DNA of 64,000 bases from an uncultured Maribacter sp. (GCF_947495965.1 NZ_CANMBB010000009.1:100013-164012), one strand, 5' to 3'. Positions 36,301 through 45,900 are shown, numbered from the stretch's first letter. Numbers and translations: made by a program. The notes: generated by a model from the sequence alone, not told the origin.

Positions 36301-37769
36301 TCTTGGATTATTTCTGTCAATAAAATTGTACTGTCTTTTAGTCTTATTTTAAGCCAATTATGTAGTTTCTTAGATTCCTTAATTATTTCAACTCTTTTAG
36401 CATTTCGTTTCCATTTTGCTTCAAAAACAGATACCGTATCTAATTTCTTAAAATCTGTTCTTATTGCGTTTGAAAAAGCTAAATACTCCAAATTATCATA
36501 GTTAGTTTCTGCTTCTGCACTAATCTCTTGAAATGGAATTTGTTTCGCATTCAATTTATTAAGTCTTTTAAGTTCAGATTCTAATAATTTAATTTTTTCA
36601 TCTTTCCCTAAAAGCTCATTTTTTTGTGAAGTATATAATTCTTCTACATACTTTAATTGATCTCCTTCTTCACTTTTAGAACCTTGAATAATTTGCAATT
36701 CTGCATTTCTTAATCTTGAAAATCCTTCCGCTTCGTTCTTTTGCTTATTCCAAGTGGCAATAACATTATCAGGAATAGTTTCATTACCCATAAAAACCAA
36801 CTCAATAAATGGTTCTTTTCCTCCATTAAACTCAATATCTGTAAAATCTTCCATAAACCTACCAGAGCCAGAGAATTGGTATGGCGCTACTTTTTCGGCA
36901 ATAAAATTTTGTGCTTGTTTCCTAAAAAGAGACTCTTGTAATGCATCCCAAAAAGTTATACCCGCAGGTATCATTACTAAAATTGCAACTAAAGACGCTA
37001 TTCTAGCAATACGCCTTCTCTTTTGAGAATTTACATAACGTACCATTGGAAAACGCAATAATTTTAATACCAAGAATGTTGCTAAAGCAATAAAAATGGT
37101 ATTAATACAGAATAAATACATTGCACCAGCTGCATATTGGTAATTAGTTATTGCTAAACCAAAACCAACGGTACATAACGGTGGCATTAAGGCAGTAGCA
37201 ATAGCAACACCAAAAATAACCGAAGCCATGGTTCCTTTTTTTGCGCGTGCAATTACCAATGCTAAACCTCCAAAAAAAGCGATAAGAACATCTCTAATAT
37301 CTGGAGCTGTACGAGCCAATAATTCTGATGACTCATCTCTTAGCGGGAATAAAACAAAAAACAAATAGGCAGTAAGTATACTAAGAACCACCATTACAGC
37401 AAAGTTCTTTAAAGATCTTCGTAATGTGTCAATATCATTTATAGCCAATGACATTCCTATCCCTAAAATTGGCCCCATAAGTGGAGATATTAACATGGCT
37501 CCAATTACAACAGCAGTAGAGTTTGCATTTAAACCTATAGAGGCAATAAATATAGAACAAATGAGAATCCAAGAAGTATGCCCTTTAAATGGTATATCTG
37601 CAATAATAGCTTCTTTGGTGGCGTCTAAATCTGTATTCTGACGAATATCTAACAATTCTTTTAAAAACTGTTTTACACTACCTAAAAGCCCTTGAAAGTC
37701 TTTTTTTACTTCCTTACTGCTAACCTCTTCTACTGGGTTCTCTAAATTCTCTTTATCCAAATTTTCCAC
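36297..37769 (-). CDS. DUF389 family membrane protein
   Basis: A 490-residue integral membrane protein. Residues ~60-270 carry the DUF389 core with several hydrophobic segments and the conserved NSTAVVIGAMLISPLMGPIL, LLARTAPDIRDVLIAFFGG and GVAIATALMPPLCTVG. A soluble C-terminal part of about 200 residues follows, including a charged, probably coiled-coil stretch (KLLESELKRLNKL). The function of the family is unknown. It ends 4 bases into mlaF on the opposite strand and is 6 bases after the manC stop on its own strand. Confidence 0.88.
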   Translation of the reverse strand: MENLDKENLENPVEEVSSKEVKKDFQGLLGSVKQFLKELLDIRQNTDLDATKEAIIADIPFKGHTSWILICSIFIASIGLNANSTAVVIGAMLISPLMGPILGIGMSLAINDIDTLRRSLKNFAVMVVLSILTAYLFFVLFPLRDESSELLARTAPDIRDVLIAFFGGLALVIARAKKGTMASVIFGVAIATALMPPLCTVGFGLAITNYQYAAGAMYLFCINTIFIALATFLVLKLLRFPMVRYVNSQKRRRIARIASLVAILVMIPAGITFWDALQESLFRKQAQNFIAEKVAPYQFSGSGRFMEDFTDIEFNGGKEPFIELVFMGNETIPDNVIATWNKQKNEAEGFSRLRNAELQIIQGSKSEEGDQLKYVEELYTSQKNELLGKDEKIKLLESELKRLNKLNAKQIPFQEISAEAETNYDNLEYLAFSNAIRTDFKKLDTVSVFEAKWKRNAKRVEIIKESKKLHNWLKIRLKDSTILLTEIIQD

Positions 37770-37775
37770 TCTTAA

Positions 37776-38855
37776 TTAAGCATACTCTTCACCATAAGTA
37801 TCTTTAACTTTACTTAAAACTTTCTTAATATCTTGCTCTTTAGTTTTTGGGTAAATTAAAAGAACTTCTTCTTTATCCACAATAATATAATCATTTAAAC
37901 CATCAACCACAACAATTTTTCCTTTTGGAGATCGTATCATGTTGCCCTGTGCGTCTTCTAAAATTACTTTACTATTTACAATTGCATTATTTTCTGAATC
38001 TTTATCTAACTTATCATATAAAGACCCCCAAGTTCCTAAATCATTCCAATCAAAAGTAGCTGGTAAAACATAAATTGCTTTAGATTGTTCTAAAATAGCA
38101 TAATCTATAGATATATTTTCTGCCTTTGGGTAATTTTCATTTATAAATTCCTGTTCTTCAGGTGTATTATAAACTGCTATACCCTTTTCAAATAAAGTAT
38201 ATTGACTAGGCTGAAAGTTCTTAAAAGCATTTACAATAGTAGAAACACTCCACATAAAAATTCCCGCATTCCACAAGAAATTCCCTTGTGCTAAGAAATC
38301 TTTTGCAGTTTCGTAATCTGGTTTTTCTCTAAATTGATTTACTTCTTTAATATCTGAAGTACTCTCTTTATTATACTCTATATAACCAAATCCTGTATTA
38401 GGAAAACTGGGTTTAATACCTAAAGTACAAAGAGCTTCTTCTTTTTCGCACTTTTCAAAACATGCCGTAACATCTTTTGTAAAAGCATCTTCATCTTCTA
38501 TCCAGTGATCACTTGGTGCAACTATCATAACGCCATTAGGATTCATTTTCTGAATTTTTAATGAAGCATATAAAATACATGGTGCAGTATTACGCATAGC
38601 AGGCTCTAGAACCACTTGCTCTTGAGAAACCATTGGTAATTGCTCCAAAACCAAATCATTATACCTAGCATTTGTTAGAATAAGAATATTCTCTGTAGGA
38701 ACAAATTTATTTAACCTCTGAAACGTTTTTTGAATTAACGTGGTTCCTGTACCCAACATATCATGAAATTGCTTAGGATATTCTGATGTGCTTATAGGCC
38801 AAAAACGAGACCCAACTCCTCCGGCCATTAACACGGCGTAATAATTCTTATTCAT
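37776..38855 (-). CDS. manC: Mannose-1-phosphate guanylyltransferase
   Basis: Makes GDP-mannose from mannose 1-phosphate and GTP for glycan synthesis. The 359-residue protein is the single-domain form, without a phosphomannose isomerase part. The nucleotide site LMAGGVGSRFWPIS is at the N terminus, with EYPKQFHDMLG next, VAPSDHWI in the middle, and FREKPDYETAKDFL and WNAGIFMWS following. It lies between the SprT-like gene and DUF389 on one strand, each separated by 6-11 bases, so it is probably in an operon. Confidence 0.94.
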   Translation of the reverse strand: MNKNYYAVLMAGGVGSRFWPISTSEYPKQFHDMLGTGTTLIQKTFQRLNKFVPTENILILTNARYNDLVLEQLPMVSQEQVVLEPAMRNTAPCILYASLKIQKMNPNGVMIVAPSDHWIEDEDAFTKDVTACFEKCEKEEALCTLGIKPSFPNTGFGYIEYNKESTSDIKEVNQFREKPDYETAKDFLAQGNFLWNAGIFMWSVSTIVNAFKNFQPSQYTLFEKGIAVYNTPEEQEFINENYPKAENISIDYAILEQSKAIYVLPATFDWNDLGTWGSLYDKLDKDSENNAIVNSKVILEDAQGNMIRSPKGKIVVVDGLNDYIIVDKEEVLLIYPKTKEQDIKKVLSKVKDTYGEEYA

Positions 38856-38866
38856 TATTATTAATT

Positions 38867-39469
38867 TTAATCTTTTATTAATTCTACTTCTGCATTGGGC
38901 TGAAAAAGAAACATTCTTCCTGTTGCAACTTCAATACATTCTATTCTTTTAACTCTCTTATTTCCTTTTTTGTATAATTTACCATTGTAAATTCTAAAAA
39001 TACTTCCAATAGGTATTTCAAAAACGTAGGAATTTTCTGATTGTTGTGCGTCGTACTTCTTTAATGCTATAGACAAATTCGCATCTGTACTACTACTTGC
39101 CTTAGGATTTTTAAAATGCTTTGCAATTAATGGTAGAATTGATGACGGAAAAATCTCAGGTCTTATAAACGGTAACATTAGAAATTGAAATGTTTTTTTC
39201 CACTCTAAACCATGAGGCTTAATAGAACGTCCATATTTCTCAAAAGCTACTAAATGAGCTATCTCATGAACTAACGTAATTAAAAAACGATATTTATTTA
39301 GAGTAACATTTACGGTAATTTGATGTTGACCGTTTGCTAACCTCCTATAATCCCCATGCCTTGTAACACGCTCATTCACTATTTTTAAATGAACTTCGTT
39401 AGTTTTTATAAGTTCCGCACACAAGGTTACAGCCCTCTCCGGCAAATATTTTACGAGTGTACTTTCCAT
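38867..39469 (-). CDS. SprT-like zinc metallopeptidase domain protein
   Basis: A 200-residue protein with the zinc motif HEIAH (VHEIAHLVAFEKYGRSIKPHG) near residue 87 and a following HGLEWK, the arrangement of the SprT/SPRTN family. The C-terminal part has RIYNGKLYKKGNKRVKRIECIE and then a short beta-rich tail. SprT-like proteins of eukaryotes cut DNA-protein crosslinks; bacterial members are uncharacterised. No signal peptide, so it is cytoplasmic. Confidence 0.82.
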   Translation of the reverse strand: MESTLVKYLPERAVTLCAELIKTNEVHLKIVNERVTRHGDYRRLANGQHQITVNVTLNKYRFLITLVHEIAHLVAFEKYGRSIKPHGLEWKKTFQFLMLPFIRPEIFPSSILPLIAKHFKNPKASSSTDANLSIALKKYDAQQSENSYVFEIPIGSIFRIYNGKLYKKGNKRVKRIECIEVATGRMFLFQPNAEVELIKD

Positions 39470-39543
39470 TATATCAAAAATAATATATAAAAAGATTAAA
39501 AATTAAATTATATATAATTTAAAGTAATCTAAGAAAATTATAC

Positions 39544-40224
39544 CTAAGGCGTGCTGTTAGAGACCTGAAGCATTTTACCATTGTAAAATTTCTGTCCGTT
39601 TAAAGAAAATTCTTTAATATAGGTTGCCATTTCTATAGCTGTTGTTGGCGCTTCATATCCAGGAAATGCTTCTTCTAGCATTTCGGTCTGTACAGCTCCT
39701 AGTGCCAAAACATTAAAAGATGGACCGTTTTCTTTAAACTCTTCTGCCCATAGCTCTGTTAATGTAATTACTGCTCCTTTACTAGAACTATATGCAGATA
39801 AACCAGGAAACTTAACGCTCCCTTGTACACCTCCCATAGAACTTATAGTTAAAACATGTCCTTCTTTTTTAATAAAAGGTAATACTGTTTTGGTTATTTC
39901 TGCAACGCCAAAAACGTTTACTTTGTAAACATTAATAAACTCCTCTGTAGAAATTTCTAAAAAAGGCTTATTTAATAAAGCTCCTGCATTATTAATTAAA
40001 ACATCAACAGTCTTCCAATTTTCAGTTAAGAATTCTGTTACAAGTGTATAATCCTCTTTTCTATTTAAATCAAAAGGGATAGCAGTTATTAGTTTATTAT
40101 TTAAATCATTAATTGATTTACTATTTCTTGATAATGCTAAAACATTATGACCTTCTTTTGCAAAAAGTTTTGCAAGCTCAAATCCTATTCCACGACTTGT
40201 TCCTGTTATTATAACATTTGCCAT
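39544..40224 (-). CDS. Short-chain dehydrogenase/reductase
   Basis: A 226-residue SDR-family oxidoreductase. The cofactor loop GTSRGIGFELAKLF is at residues 8-21, NNAG in LINNAGALLNKP stabilises the fold, and the catalytic pair is YSSSK with an upstream serine in ISSMGG. The TG-type loop and the absence of a basic residue at the end of strand beta2 do not settle NAD or NADP preference. The substrate is unknown. It is 1 base from the M28 peptidase stop and reads in the same direction. Confidence 0.88.
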   Translation of the reverse strand: MANVIITGTSRGIGFELAKLFAKEGHNVLALSRNSKSINDLNNKLITAIPFDLNRKEDYTLVTEFLTENWKTVDVLINNAGALLNKPFLEISTEEFINVYKVNVFGVAEITKTVLPFIKKEGHVLTISSMGGVQGSVKFPGLSAYSSSKGAVITLTELWAEEFKENGPSFNVLALGAVQTEMLEEAFPGYEAPTTAIEMATYIKEFSLNGQKFYNGKMLQVSNSTP

Positions 40225-40225
40225 T

Positions 40226-41239
40226 TTAATATTTTATTTCTTTAGTAGTAGAATTCGCAATAGCCTCAATCATAGGGATTGATTTATTTATAACATTCAC
40301 CATATGATTAAAATCTATTAACTCAACTTCATCTCCTACTTTATGGTAGTGATTAAAGTTTGTAAAATCGAAAGTGCAAAAAGTTTGCGATGGCACATTA
40401 AATTCTTGATGAAAAGGAAAATTATCCGATCTTTTAAATAAATTAAATTCCTTTGCCTTTGGTAAAAAACCTATTAATTTCTCTTTCGCATACGTATTAC
40501 CTACCTCTGCTAAATTAGAAGACTCGTAACCCGTAACATACATTAAGTAATCTTTTCCTATTAAAGGCACTCCCACCATTTCAAAGTTTAACATCGTGTA
40601 TAAATTAAAAATTTCCTTTTTTAACCTTTTCGCCAAATGTTTAGATCCTAATAAACCTTTTTCTTCTGCGGTAAATAAAACAAATAATATACTACGTTTA
40701 TTTTTCTTTGAATTTCCAAAATAACGAGCAATCTCTACTACTGTTGCAGTACCAGAAGCATTATCATTTGCGCCATTTGCAATTACATCTGTAGTTCCAG
40801 GTATTTGCCCTATATGGTCATAATGCGCTCCAATTATAAGAAATTCCTTTTTTAGTTCTGGGTCATTACCCTCTAGGTAACCTACAATATTATATGCAGA
40901 TTTTTTAAAATTAGAAATAGTATCTCTATAGGTTAAAAAATAAGGTGCTATCCCATTTTCTTTAAATTCATTTTCTATAAAAACTGCTGCTTTTTCTATT
41001 CCTTCACTTCCAGAATCTCTCCCTTGCAAATCATCCGAAGCTAAATATGACATTATTCTAAAAACCTCTTCTGTATTAGAAGATAAAGTAGTGTCCTTAG
41101 TGTTTTCTTTTTTATTAATATTTTCAGTAACCTTAGGGTTTATGCTTTCAATATTAGAAATATTAGTTTCTTTTAATTTTGTTGCGCCACAACCATAGAA
41201 AAGAATTACACAAAATAATACAACAAGTCTATACATCAT
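40226..41239 (-). CDS. M28 family peptidase, lipoprotein
   Basis: A 337-residue exported metallopeptidase. The N terminus is a lipoprotein signal with lipobox LFYGCG (the first ATG could also be the second Met). The M28 zinc ligands are in IGAHYDHIG (His, Asp), NGANDNASGTATVVEIARY, LFTAEEKGLLGS (Glu pair) and the late NHYHKVGDE (His). An aminopeptidase role is usual. A terminator lies between it and pdhC, so it is transcribed separately. Confidence 0.88.
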   Translation of the reverse strand: MMYRLVVLFCVILFYGCGATKLKETNISNIESINPKVTENINKKENTKDTTLSSNTEEVFRIMSYLASDDLQGRDSGSEGIEKAAVFIENEFKENGIAPYFLTYRDTISNFKKSAYNIVGYLEGNDPELKKEFLIIGAHYDHIGQIPGTTDVIANGANDNASGTATVVEIARYFGNSKKNKRSILFVLFTAEEKGLLGSKHLAKRLKKEIFNLYTMLNFEMVGVPLIGKDYLMYVTGYESSNLAEVGNTYAKEKLIGFLPKAKEFNLFKRSDNFPFHQEFNVPSQTFCTFDFTNFNHYHKVGDEVELIDFNHMVNVINKSIPMIEAIANSTTKEIKY

Positions 41240-41262
41240 ATTTTTTTAAGTTTTAAAGATAA

Positions 41263-41294
41263 AAAAAGCATCCAGATAAACCTGAATGCTTTTT
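41263..41294 (-). terminator. Intrinsic terminator of pdhA-pdhC
   Basis: AAAAAGCATCCAG and CTGAATGCTTTTT pair with one mismatch around ATAAAC and are followed by T on the minus strand. It is 24 bases past the pdhC stop. Confidence 0.82.
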
Positions 41295-41318
41295 AAGACT
41301 ATTTATGTTTTAGCAGTT

Positions 41319-42926
41319 TTATGCTAACATAGTTACAGGATTTTCTAAATAAGACCTCAACGTCATTAAAAATTGAGCTCCTACAGCACCATCTACAGTT
41401 CTATGATCACAAGCCAAAGTAACTTTCATTGTATTTCCTACAACTATTTCTCCGTTTTTAACTACAGGCTTTTGCACAATAGCTCCTACTGATAAAATTG
41501 CCGAATTTGGTTGATTTATTATAGAAGTAAATTCTGTAATTCCAAACATACCTAAGTTAGAAACCGTAAAAGTACTTCCTTCCATTTCTGATGGAGTTAA
41601 CTTTTTATTTCTTGCTTTACCAGCCAATTCTTTTACAGAAGCCCCTATCTGAGACAAACTCATTTGGTCTGTAAACTTTAAGACTGGAACCACTAGACCT
41701 TCATCTACCGCAACTGCAACACCTACACTAATATGCTTATTATACCTAGTAGTATCTCCATTCCATGAAGTATTTACTTGTGGATGCTTTTGTAAAGCCA
41801 TAGCACATGCCTTTACTACTAAATCATTAAAAGATACTTTAGTATCTGGCAAACTATTTATTTGTGCTCTAGATGCTTTTGCATTATCCATATCTACTTC
41901 AATTGTTAAATAAAAGTGTGGTGCAGATGTCTTAGAATTAACTAATACTTTTGCTATAGTTTTACGCATAGAAGAATTTTTTACTTCTTCTGAGCTTTCT
42001 TCTCCTACTGGCAGTATAATTGGAGCAGCACTTGCTACAGCAACTGCGGCTGGCGCAACTGAAGTAGATTTAGAAGGAGTAAACTCTTCTACATCTTTCT
42101 TAACTATTCTTCCTTGATCTCCAGAACCTTTAACTTCACTTAAGTTAATTCCTTTATCCTTTGCAATTTTTTTAGCTAATGGCGAAGCAAAAACTCTTCC
42201 TCCATTATTTACCGTTTGCGTTTCTTTTACTGGAGCTGCTTCTTTTTTAGCAACAGGTTTTTCCTCTTTAGATTCTGCTTTTGGAGCAGCAGCTACAGGA
42301 GCACCATTTAACAAACCATCTACATTTGTCCCTGCTGGGCCAATTATAGCAAGTAAAGTATCTACAGGAGCACCTTCTCCTTCGGCAACACCAATATGTA
42401 AAAGAGTTCCTTCATTAAAAGACTCAAATTCCATAGTAGCTTTATCCGTTTCTATTTCTGCTAGGATATCTCCTTCTTCTACTTTATCTCCAACATTTTT
42501 TAACCATGAAGCAACAGTACCTTCTTCCATGGTATCACTAAGCCTTGGCATATTTACAATTACAACTCCTTCAGGAATTTCTGCAGATGCCACAGCTGGT
42601 GCTTCTTCTACAGGAGCTACCTCTGCAACAGTTTCAGCAGCAGCTTCTGTTGCTCCTCCACCGTTCAACAAACCAGAAATATCTTCTCCTTCTTCCCCTA
42701 TTATAGCTAATAAAGTATCTACTGGAGCACCATCACCTTCGGCAATTCCTATATGAAGTAATGTACCTTCGTTAAAAGACTCAAACTCCATTGTAGCTTT
42801 ATCCGTTTCTATTTCTGCTAGGATATCGCCTTCTTCTACTTTATCCCCTACATTCTTAAGCCATTTGGCCACTGTACCTTCCTCCATTGTATCACTGAGG
42901 CGAGGCATATTAATTACTATTGCCAT
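41319..42926 (-). CDS. pdhC: Pyruvate dehydrogenase E2 component with two lipoyl domains
   Basis: Dihydrolipoyl acetyltransferase of 535 residues. Two lipoyl domains (residues ~1-80 and ~125-205) each carry the lipoyl lysine in EIETDKATMEF. They are followed by an Ala/Pro/Glu-rich linker, the peripheral-subunit-binding domain FASPLAKKIAKDKGINLSEV near residue 250, and the C-terminal catalytic domain with the active histidine in DHRTVDGA. It is the core of the pyruvate dehydrogenase complex and is 5 bases downstream of pdhA. The two lipoyl domains are nearly identical even in DNA. Confidence 0.96.
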   Translation of the reverse strand: MAIVINMPRLSDTMEEGTVAKWLKNVGDKVEEGDILAEIETDKATMEFESFNEGTLLHIGIAEGDGAPVDTLLAIIGEEGEDISGLLNGGGATEAAAETVAEVAPVEEAPAVASAEIPEGVVIVNMPRLSDTMEEGTVASWLKNVGDKVEEGDILAEIETDKATMEFESFNEGTLLHIGVAEGEGAPVDTLLAIIGPAGTNVDGLLNGAPVAAAPKAESKEEKPVAKKEAAPVKETQTVNNGGRVFASPLAKKIAKDKGINLSEVKGSGDQGRIVKKDVEEFTPSKSTSVAPAAVAVASAAPIILPVGEESSEEVKNSSMRKTIAKVLVNSKTSAPHFYLTIEVDMDNAKASRAQINSLPDTKVSFNDLVVKACAMALQKHPQVNTSWNGDTTRYNKHISVGVAVAVDEGLVVPVLKFTDQMSLSQIGASVKELAGKARNKKLTPSEMEGSTFTVSNLGMFGITEFTSIINQPNSAILSVGAIVQKPVVKNGEIVVGNTMKVTLACDHRTVDGAVGAQFLMTLRSYLENPVTMLA

Positions 42927-42931
42927 TTTAC

Positions 42932-43930
42932 TTATTTTTTATGTTCTACAAAAGGAAAATCTTCTTGCTCATAAACCATATCGTATAATTGGTTTATTGG
43001 AGGATAATCAGACTCTTCAGCAAATTTTTCACATTCAGAAACTAATGCCTTCACATCTTTAGCCACTTGCTTAATTTCTTCATCTGTAGCGTATTTATTT
43101 TCTTTTATAACGTCTAGAACTTGGGTAATAGGATCAATTTTCTTGTACTCCTCTACCTCTTCTTTTGTTCTATAATGTTGCGCATCGGACATAGAGTGTC
43201 CTCTATAGCGATATGTTTTCATTTCTAAGAAAGTTGGTCCACCACCACTTCTTGCTCTTTCTATTGCTTTACTCATTTCTTGCGCAACCGTAACTGGATT
43301 CATCCCATCTACAGGTCCACAAGGCATTTCATACCCTAATCCTAATTTCCAAATTTCTTCATGAGATGCTGTACGTGATACAGATGTACCCATAGCATAC
43401 CCATTATTTTCACAAACGAAAACAACTGGTAAGTTCCATAGCATTGCTAAATTAAATGTTTCATGTAATGAACCCTGTCTAACAGCACCATCTCCCATAT
43501 AACATAAAGTAACAGCGTCACTACCATGATACTTATCTCCGAAAGCCATACCAGCTCCTAATGGAATTTGACCACCTACAATACCGTGTCCTCCGTGGAA
43601 TCTATGTTCTTTAGAGAAAATATGCATAGAACCACCCATACCTTTAGATGTTCCAGTAACTTTTCCATAAAGCTCTGCCATTACTCTTTTAGGGTCTACA
43701 CCCATCCCTATTGGCTGCACATGATTTCTGTAAGCAGTTATCATTCTATCTTTAGTTAAATCCATAGCATGCAAAGCTCCGGCTAAAACTGCTTCTTGTC
43801 CATTATATAAATGAAGAAACCCTCTTACTTTTTGTTGTATATATACTGCTGCTAGTTTGTCTTCAAACTTTCTCCAAAACAGCATGTCTTTGTACCAATT
43901 TAGGTAGGTTTCTTTAGTAATTTTTTCCAT
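42932..43930 (-). CDS. pdhA: Pyruvate dehydrogenase E1 component, alpha subunit
   Basis: A 332-residue thiamine diphosphate subunit that decarboxylates pyruvate. The ThDP motif begins GDGAVRQGSLHETFNLA and closes with NNGYAMGTSVSR; the phosphorylation-loop region YRYRGHSMSDAQHYR is also conserved. The alpha-subunit opening RKFEDKLAAVYIQQKVRGFL is present. Its partner E1-beta is at 21147-22124 and E2 (pdhC) follows at once. A -7 box TATTTTTG (44008-44001) lies 70 bases upstream, with a small hairpin in the leader. Confidence 0.95.
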   Translation of the reverse strand: MEKITKETYLNWYKDMLFWRKFEDKLAAVYIQQKVRGFLHLYNGQEAVLAGALHAMDLTKDRMITAYRNHVQPIGMGVDPKRVMAELYGKVTGTSKGMGGSMHIFSKEHRFHGGHGIVGGQIPLGAGMAFGDKYHGSDAVTLCYMGDGAVRQGSLHETFNLAMLWNLPVVFVCENNGYAMGTSVSRTASHEEIWKLGLGYEMPCGPVDGMNPVTVAQEMSKAIERARSGGGPTFLEMKTYRYRGHSMSDAQHYRTKEEVEEYKKIDPITQVLDVIKENKYATDEEIKQVAKDVKALVSECEKFAEESDYPPINQLYDMVYEQEDFPFVEHKK

Positions 43931-43981
43931 TAATCAGGTCTTTAATTAGGATTCTATATAATTGGCCGAATAAACTAATTG

Positions 43982-44008
43982 GCTCTCCAGTTACAGAGAG
44001 CAAAAATA
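43982..44008 (-). promoter_or_regulatory. pdhA -7 box and 5' leader hairpin
   Basis: On the minus strand TATTTTTG (44008-44001) is followed by GCTCTC, 8 bases, GAGAGC, a perfect 6-bp hairpin at or near the 5' end of the message. It lacks a U run, so it is more likely a stabilising or regulatory hairpin than a terminator. Confidence 0.5.
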
Positions 44009-44129
44009 CACATATTAATTAATGGATAAAAAAAAATAAACTAAAACGTACAGGTAAAAATTAACCTTTAAAATAGCTTTTGTTAAAAAATGTCTTATCC
44101 TTTTATATAATAAACTACTTAAGGATACT

Positions 44130-44615
44130 TTACAACAAAAAACTACTTGTAAATGCCAATGGCAAAATATCTGCTATTGCATTGCATTTTATTACTTTAC
44201 CAGTTTCTCCCATCAAAAACAATTCTATAGGACTTTCTTGATTTATTTCATATTCTGAAATTGCTTGCCTACAATTACCACATGGAGCTGCTGGTGCATC
44301 TACTTTATAATTAATTGATGTTGCCGTAATTGCAATAGCTTTTATTTTAACTCCTGGATAATTAGCGCCTGCGTAAAAAACCGCAACACGTTCTGCACAT
44401 AAACCAGATGGATACGCAGCATTTTCTTGATTATTACCTAATACTATTTCGCCATTTTCTAAAAGAACAGCTGCACCTACAGTAAAATTAGAATATGGGG
44501 AATACGCATTTTTTCTTGCTTCTATTGCTCGTTTCATTAATTTTTCATCTCTATCTCCCAACTCATCAATAGAAGAAAAGACAGAAATATCAAAACTCAC
44601 TTTTTTCTTTATCAT
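44130..44615 (-). CDS. cdd: Cytidine deaminase
   Basis: Deaminates cytidine and deoxycytidine to uridine forms. The 161-residue protein has the zinc site CAERVA (first cysteine and catalytic Glu) and PCGNCRQ (the two further cysteines) in the usual tetrameric CDA arrangement. The N-terminal part has KNAYSPYSNFTVGAAVLLENG. It is an ordinary single-domain enzyme of the salvage set with nupC and thyA in the same window. Confidence 0.94.
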   Translation of the reverse strand: MIKKKVSFDISVFSSIDELGDRDEKLMKRAIEARKNAYSPYSNFTVGAAVLLENGEIVLGNNQENAAYPSGLCAERVAVFYAGANYPGVKIKAIAITATSINYKVDAPAAPCGNCRQAISEYEINQESPIELFLMGETGKVIKCNAIADILPLAFTSSFLL

Positions 44616-44648
44616 AAAAGAATGCCACTTATTTAAAATTTAGAATAC

Positions 44649-44687
44649 AAGTTAGCTTATATTTTTTTCAAAATAGCAAGCTAACTT
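44649..44687. repeat. 10-bp inverted repeat upstream of cdd
   Basis: AAGTTAGCTT (44649-44658) and AAGCTAACTT (44678-44687) are exact inverted copies separated by 19 bases, lying 34-72 bases before the cdd start on the leader side. No T run follows on the minus strand. It may be an operator or an RNA hairpin; the role is unknown. Confidence 0.4.
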
Positions 44688-44700
44688 AAAATTAGCGCAA

Positions 44701-44728
44701 AAAAAAACCACACTATTGTGTAGTTTTT
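44701..44728 (-). terminator. Intrinsic terminator of porV
   Basis: On the minus strand AAACTACAC and GTGTGGTTT pair (with one U-G pair) around AATA and run into a T tract. It is 21 bases after the porV stop. Confidence 0.8.
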
Positions 44729-44748
44729 TTATAATTTATACTGTGGTT

Positions 44749-45900
44749 TTAATCATTATAGAACTCTTCTCCTAAATTAAAAGTTAGAGAAAAACGCAAT
44801 GTATTTTCCAAAGGATTTCTTACCTGCGAAGTAGAAAATAAATACGATAAATCTATCTGAGCAGAATTAAATCTAAAACCTGCACCTAAAGTAAAAAACT
44901 TTCTAGAACCCTTTTCTTCACTCTCATTAAAGTAACCTGTTCTTATCATAAAAGAATCTTGGTACACATACTCTGCTCCTAAAGCCCATGTAAACTCTTT
45001 TAACTCTTCCCCAAAACCATCTGGCGCATCTCCAAAAGATTTAAAAACCCCTTGAAAAGCTCCTATATTTTGGTATTCATCATTATCTTCTCCATTTACC
45101 TCTCCATCATTATTAAAATCTTGCGGAGTTGGCACTAATAATTTATTAAATTCTGATGTTATTCCTATAGTATTATCTTGATCTAATATAAAATCAAAAC
45201 CAACTCCAAATTTTAAATTAGTTGGCAAAAAGTTTTCTTGCCCTCCAGCGTCATATTGAATTTTACCTCCTAGATTAGAAATATTAAAACCTGCTCTCCA
45301 GCGACCGTCAAAACTCTCATAGGCCTTTTCTTTAGAACGGTAATATCCTGCTATATCTACAGCAAATGAACTAGCTGCCTGCGAATCTTCAGAACCTGAT
45401 GTTTGCGGTATTTTTAAATTAGACCTTATGTATCTACCTCCAACAGCCATAGAAAACTCTTCACTTAACTTTAAAGAATAAGAACCGTCTATTGCTAATT
45501 CATTAGGCTTTGCAAGAGTCCCTGGATCGTTTGCAAATTGCCTTAACTCTATTTCACCTAAAGTAAAATAACGTAAACTAACTGCAAAAGCACTACGCTC
45601 GTTTAATTTATTATAATAACTAGCATTTAACAATGCTATGTCTGTAATTATACTTTCTAGATATGGCGTATAACTTACACCTATACCCATTTTACGTTCC
45701 GCAAATGCAAACTTTGCCGGATTCCATTGTTGTGAAAAAGCATCCGTAGATGTTGCTACACCCATATCTCCCATACCTGCTGCTCTTGCATCAGAAGCAA
45801 TTGTTAAAAAAGGAACTGCTGTGGTTATTACACGGTCTGAGTCTTGCGCGTTTATTTTAATCACAAAAACTAGTAAAAAAAGTAATGAAAATATTCTCAT
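44749..45900 (-). CDS. porV: Type IX secretion system outer-membrane protein PorV (LptO)
   Basis: A 383-residue outer-membrane beta-barrel of the T9SS, which with the PorU sortase handles cargo proteins at the cell surface. Residues 1-18 are a signal peptide (FVIKINAQ). The diagnostic PorV opening is TTAVPFLTIASDARAAGMGD, followed by QQWNPAKFAFAERKMGIG and a series of amphipathic strands ending in LRFSLTFNLGEEFYND. In F. johnsoniae porV and gldJ flank porU; here there is no room for porU between porV and gldJ. Confidence 0.92.
   Translation of the reverse strand: MRIFSLLFLLVFVIKINAQDSDRVITTAVPFLTIASDARAAGMGDMGVATSTDAFSQQWNPAKFAFAERKMGIGVSYTPYLESIITDIALLNASYYNKLNERSAFAVSLRYFTLGEIELRQFANDPGTLAKPNELAIDGSYSLKLSEEFSMAVGGRYIRSNLKIPQTSGSEDSQAASSFAVDIAGYYRSKEKAYESFDGRWRAGFNISNLGGKIQYDAGGQENFLPTNLKFGVGFDFILDQDNTIGITSEFNKLLVPTPQDFNNDGEVNGEDNDEYQNIGAFQGVFKSFGDAPDGFGEELKEFTWALGAEYVYQDSFMIRTGYFNESEEKGSRKFFTLGAGFRFNSAQIDLSYLFSTSQVRNPLENTLRFSLTFNLGEEFYND

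Noticed and set aside
42342..42910. Lipoyl-domain repeats as a DNA repeat element or assembly artefact
   Set aside because: Two tandem lipoyl domains are normal in flavobacterial PdhC and both keep the lipoyl lysine motif; listed only as possible gene conversion.
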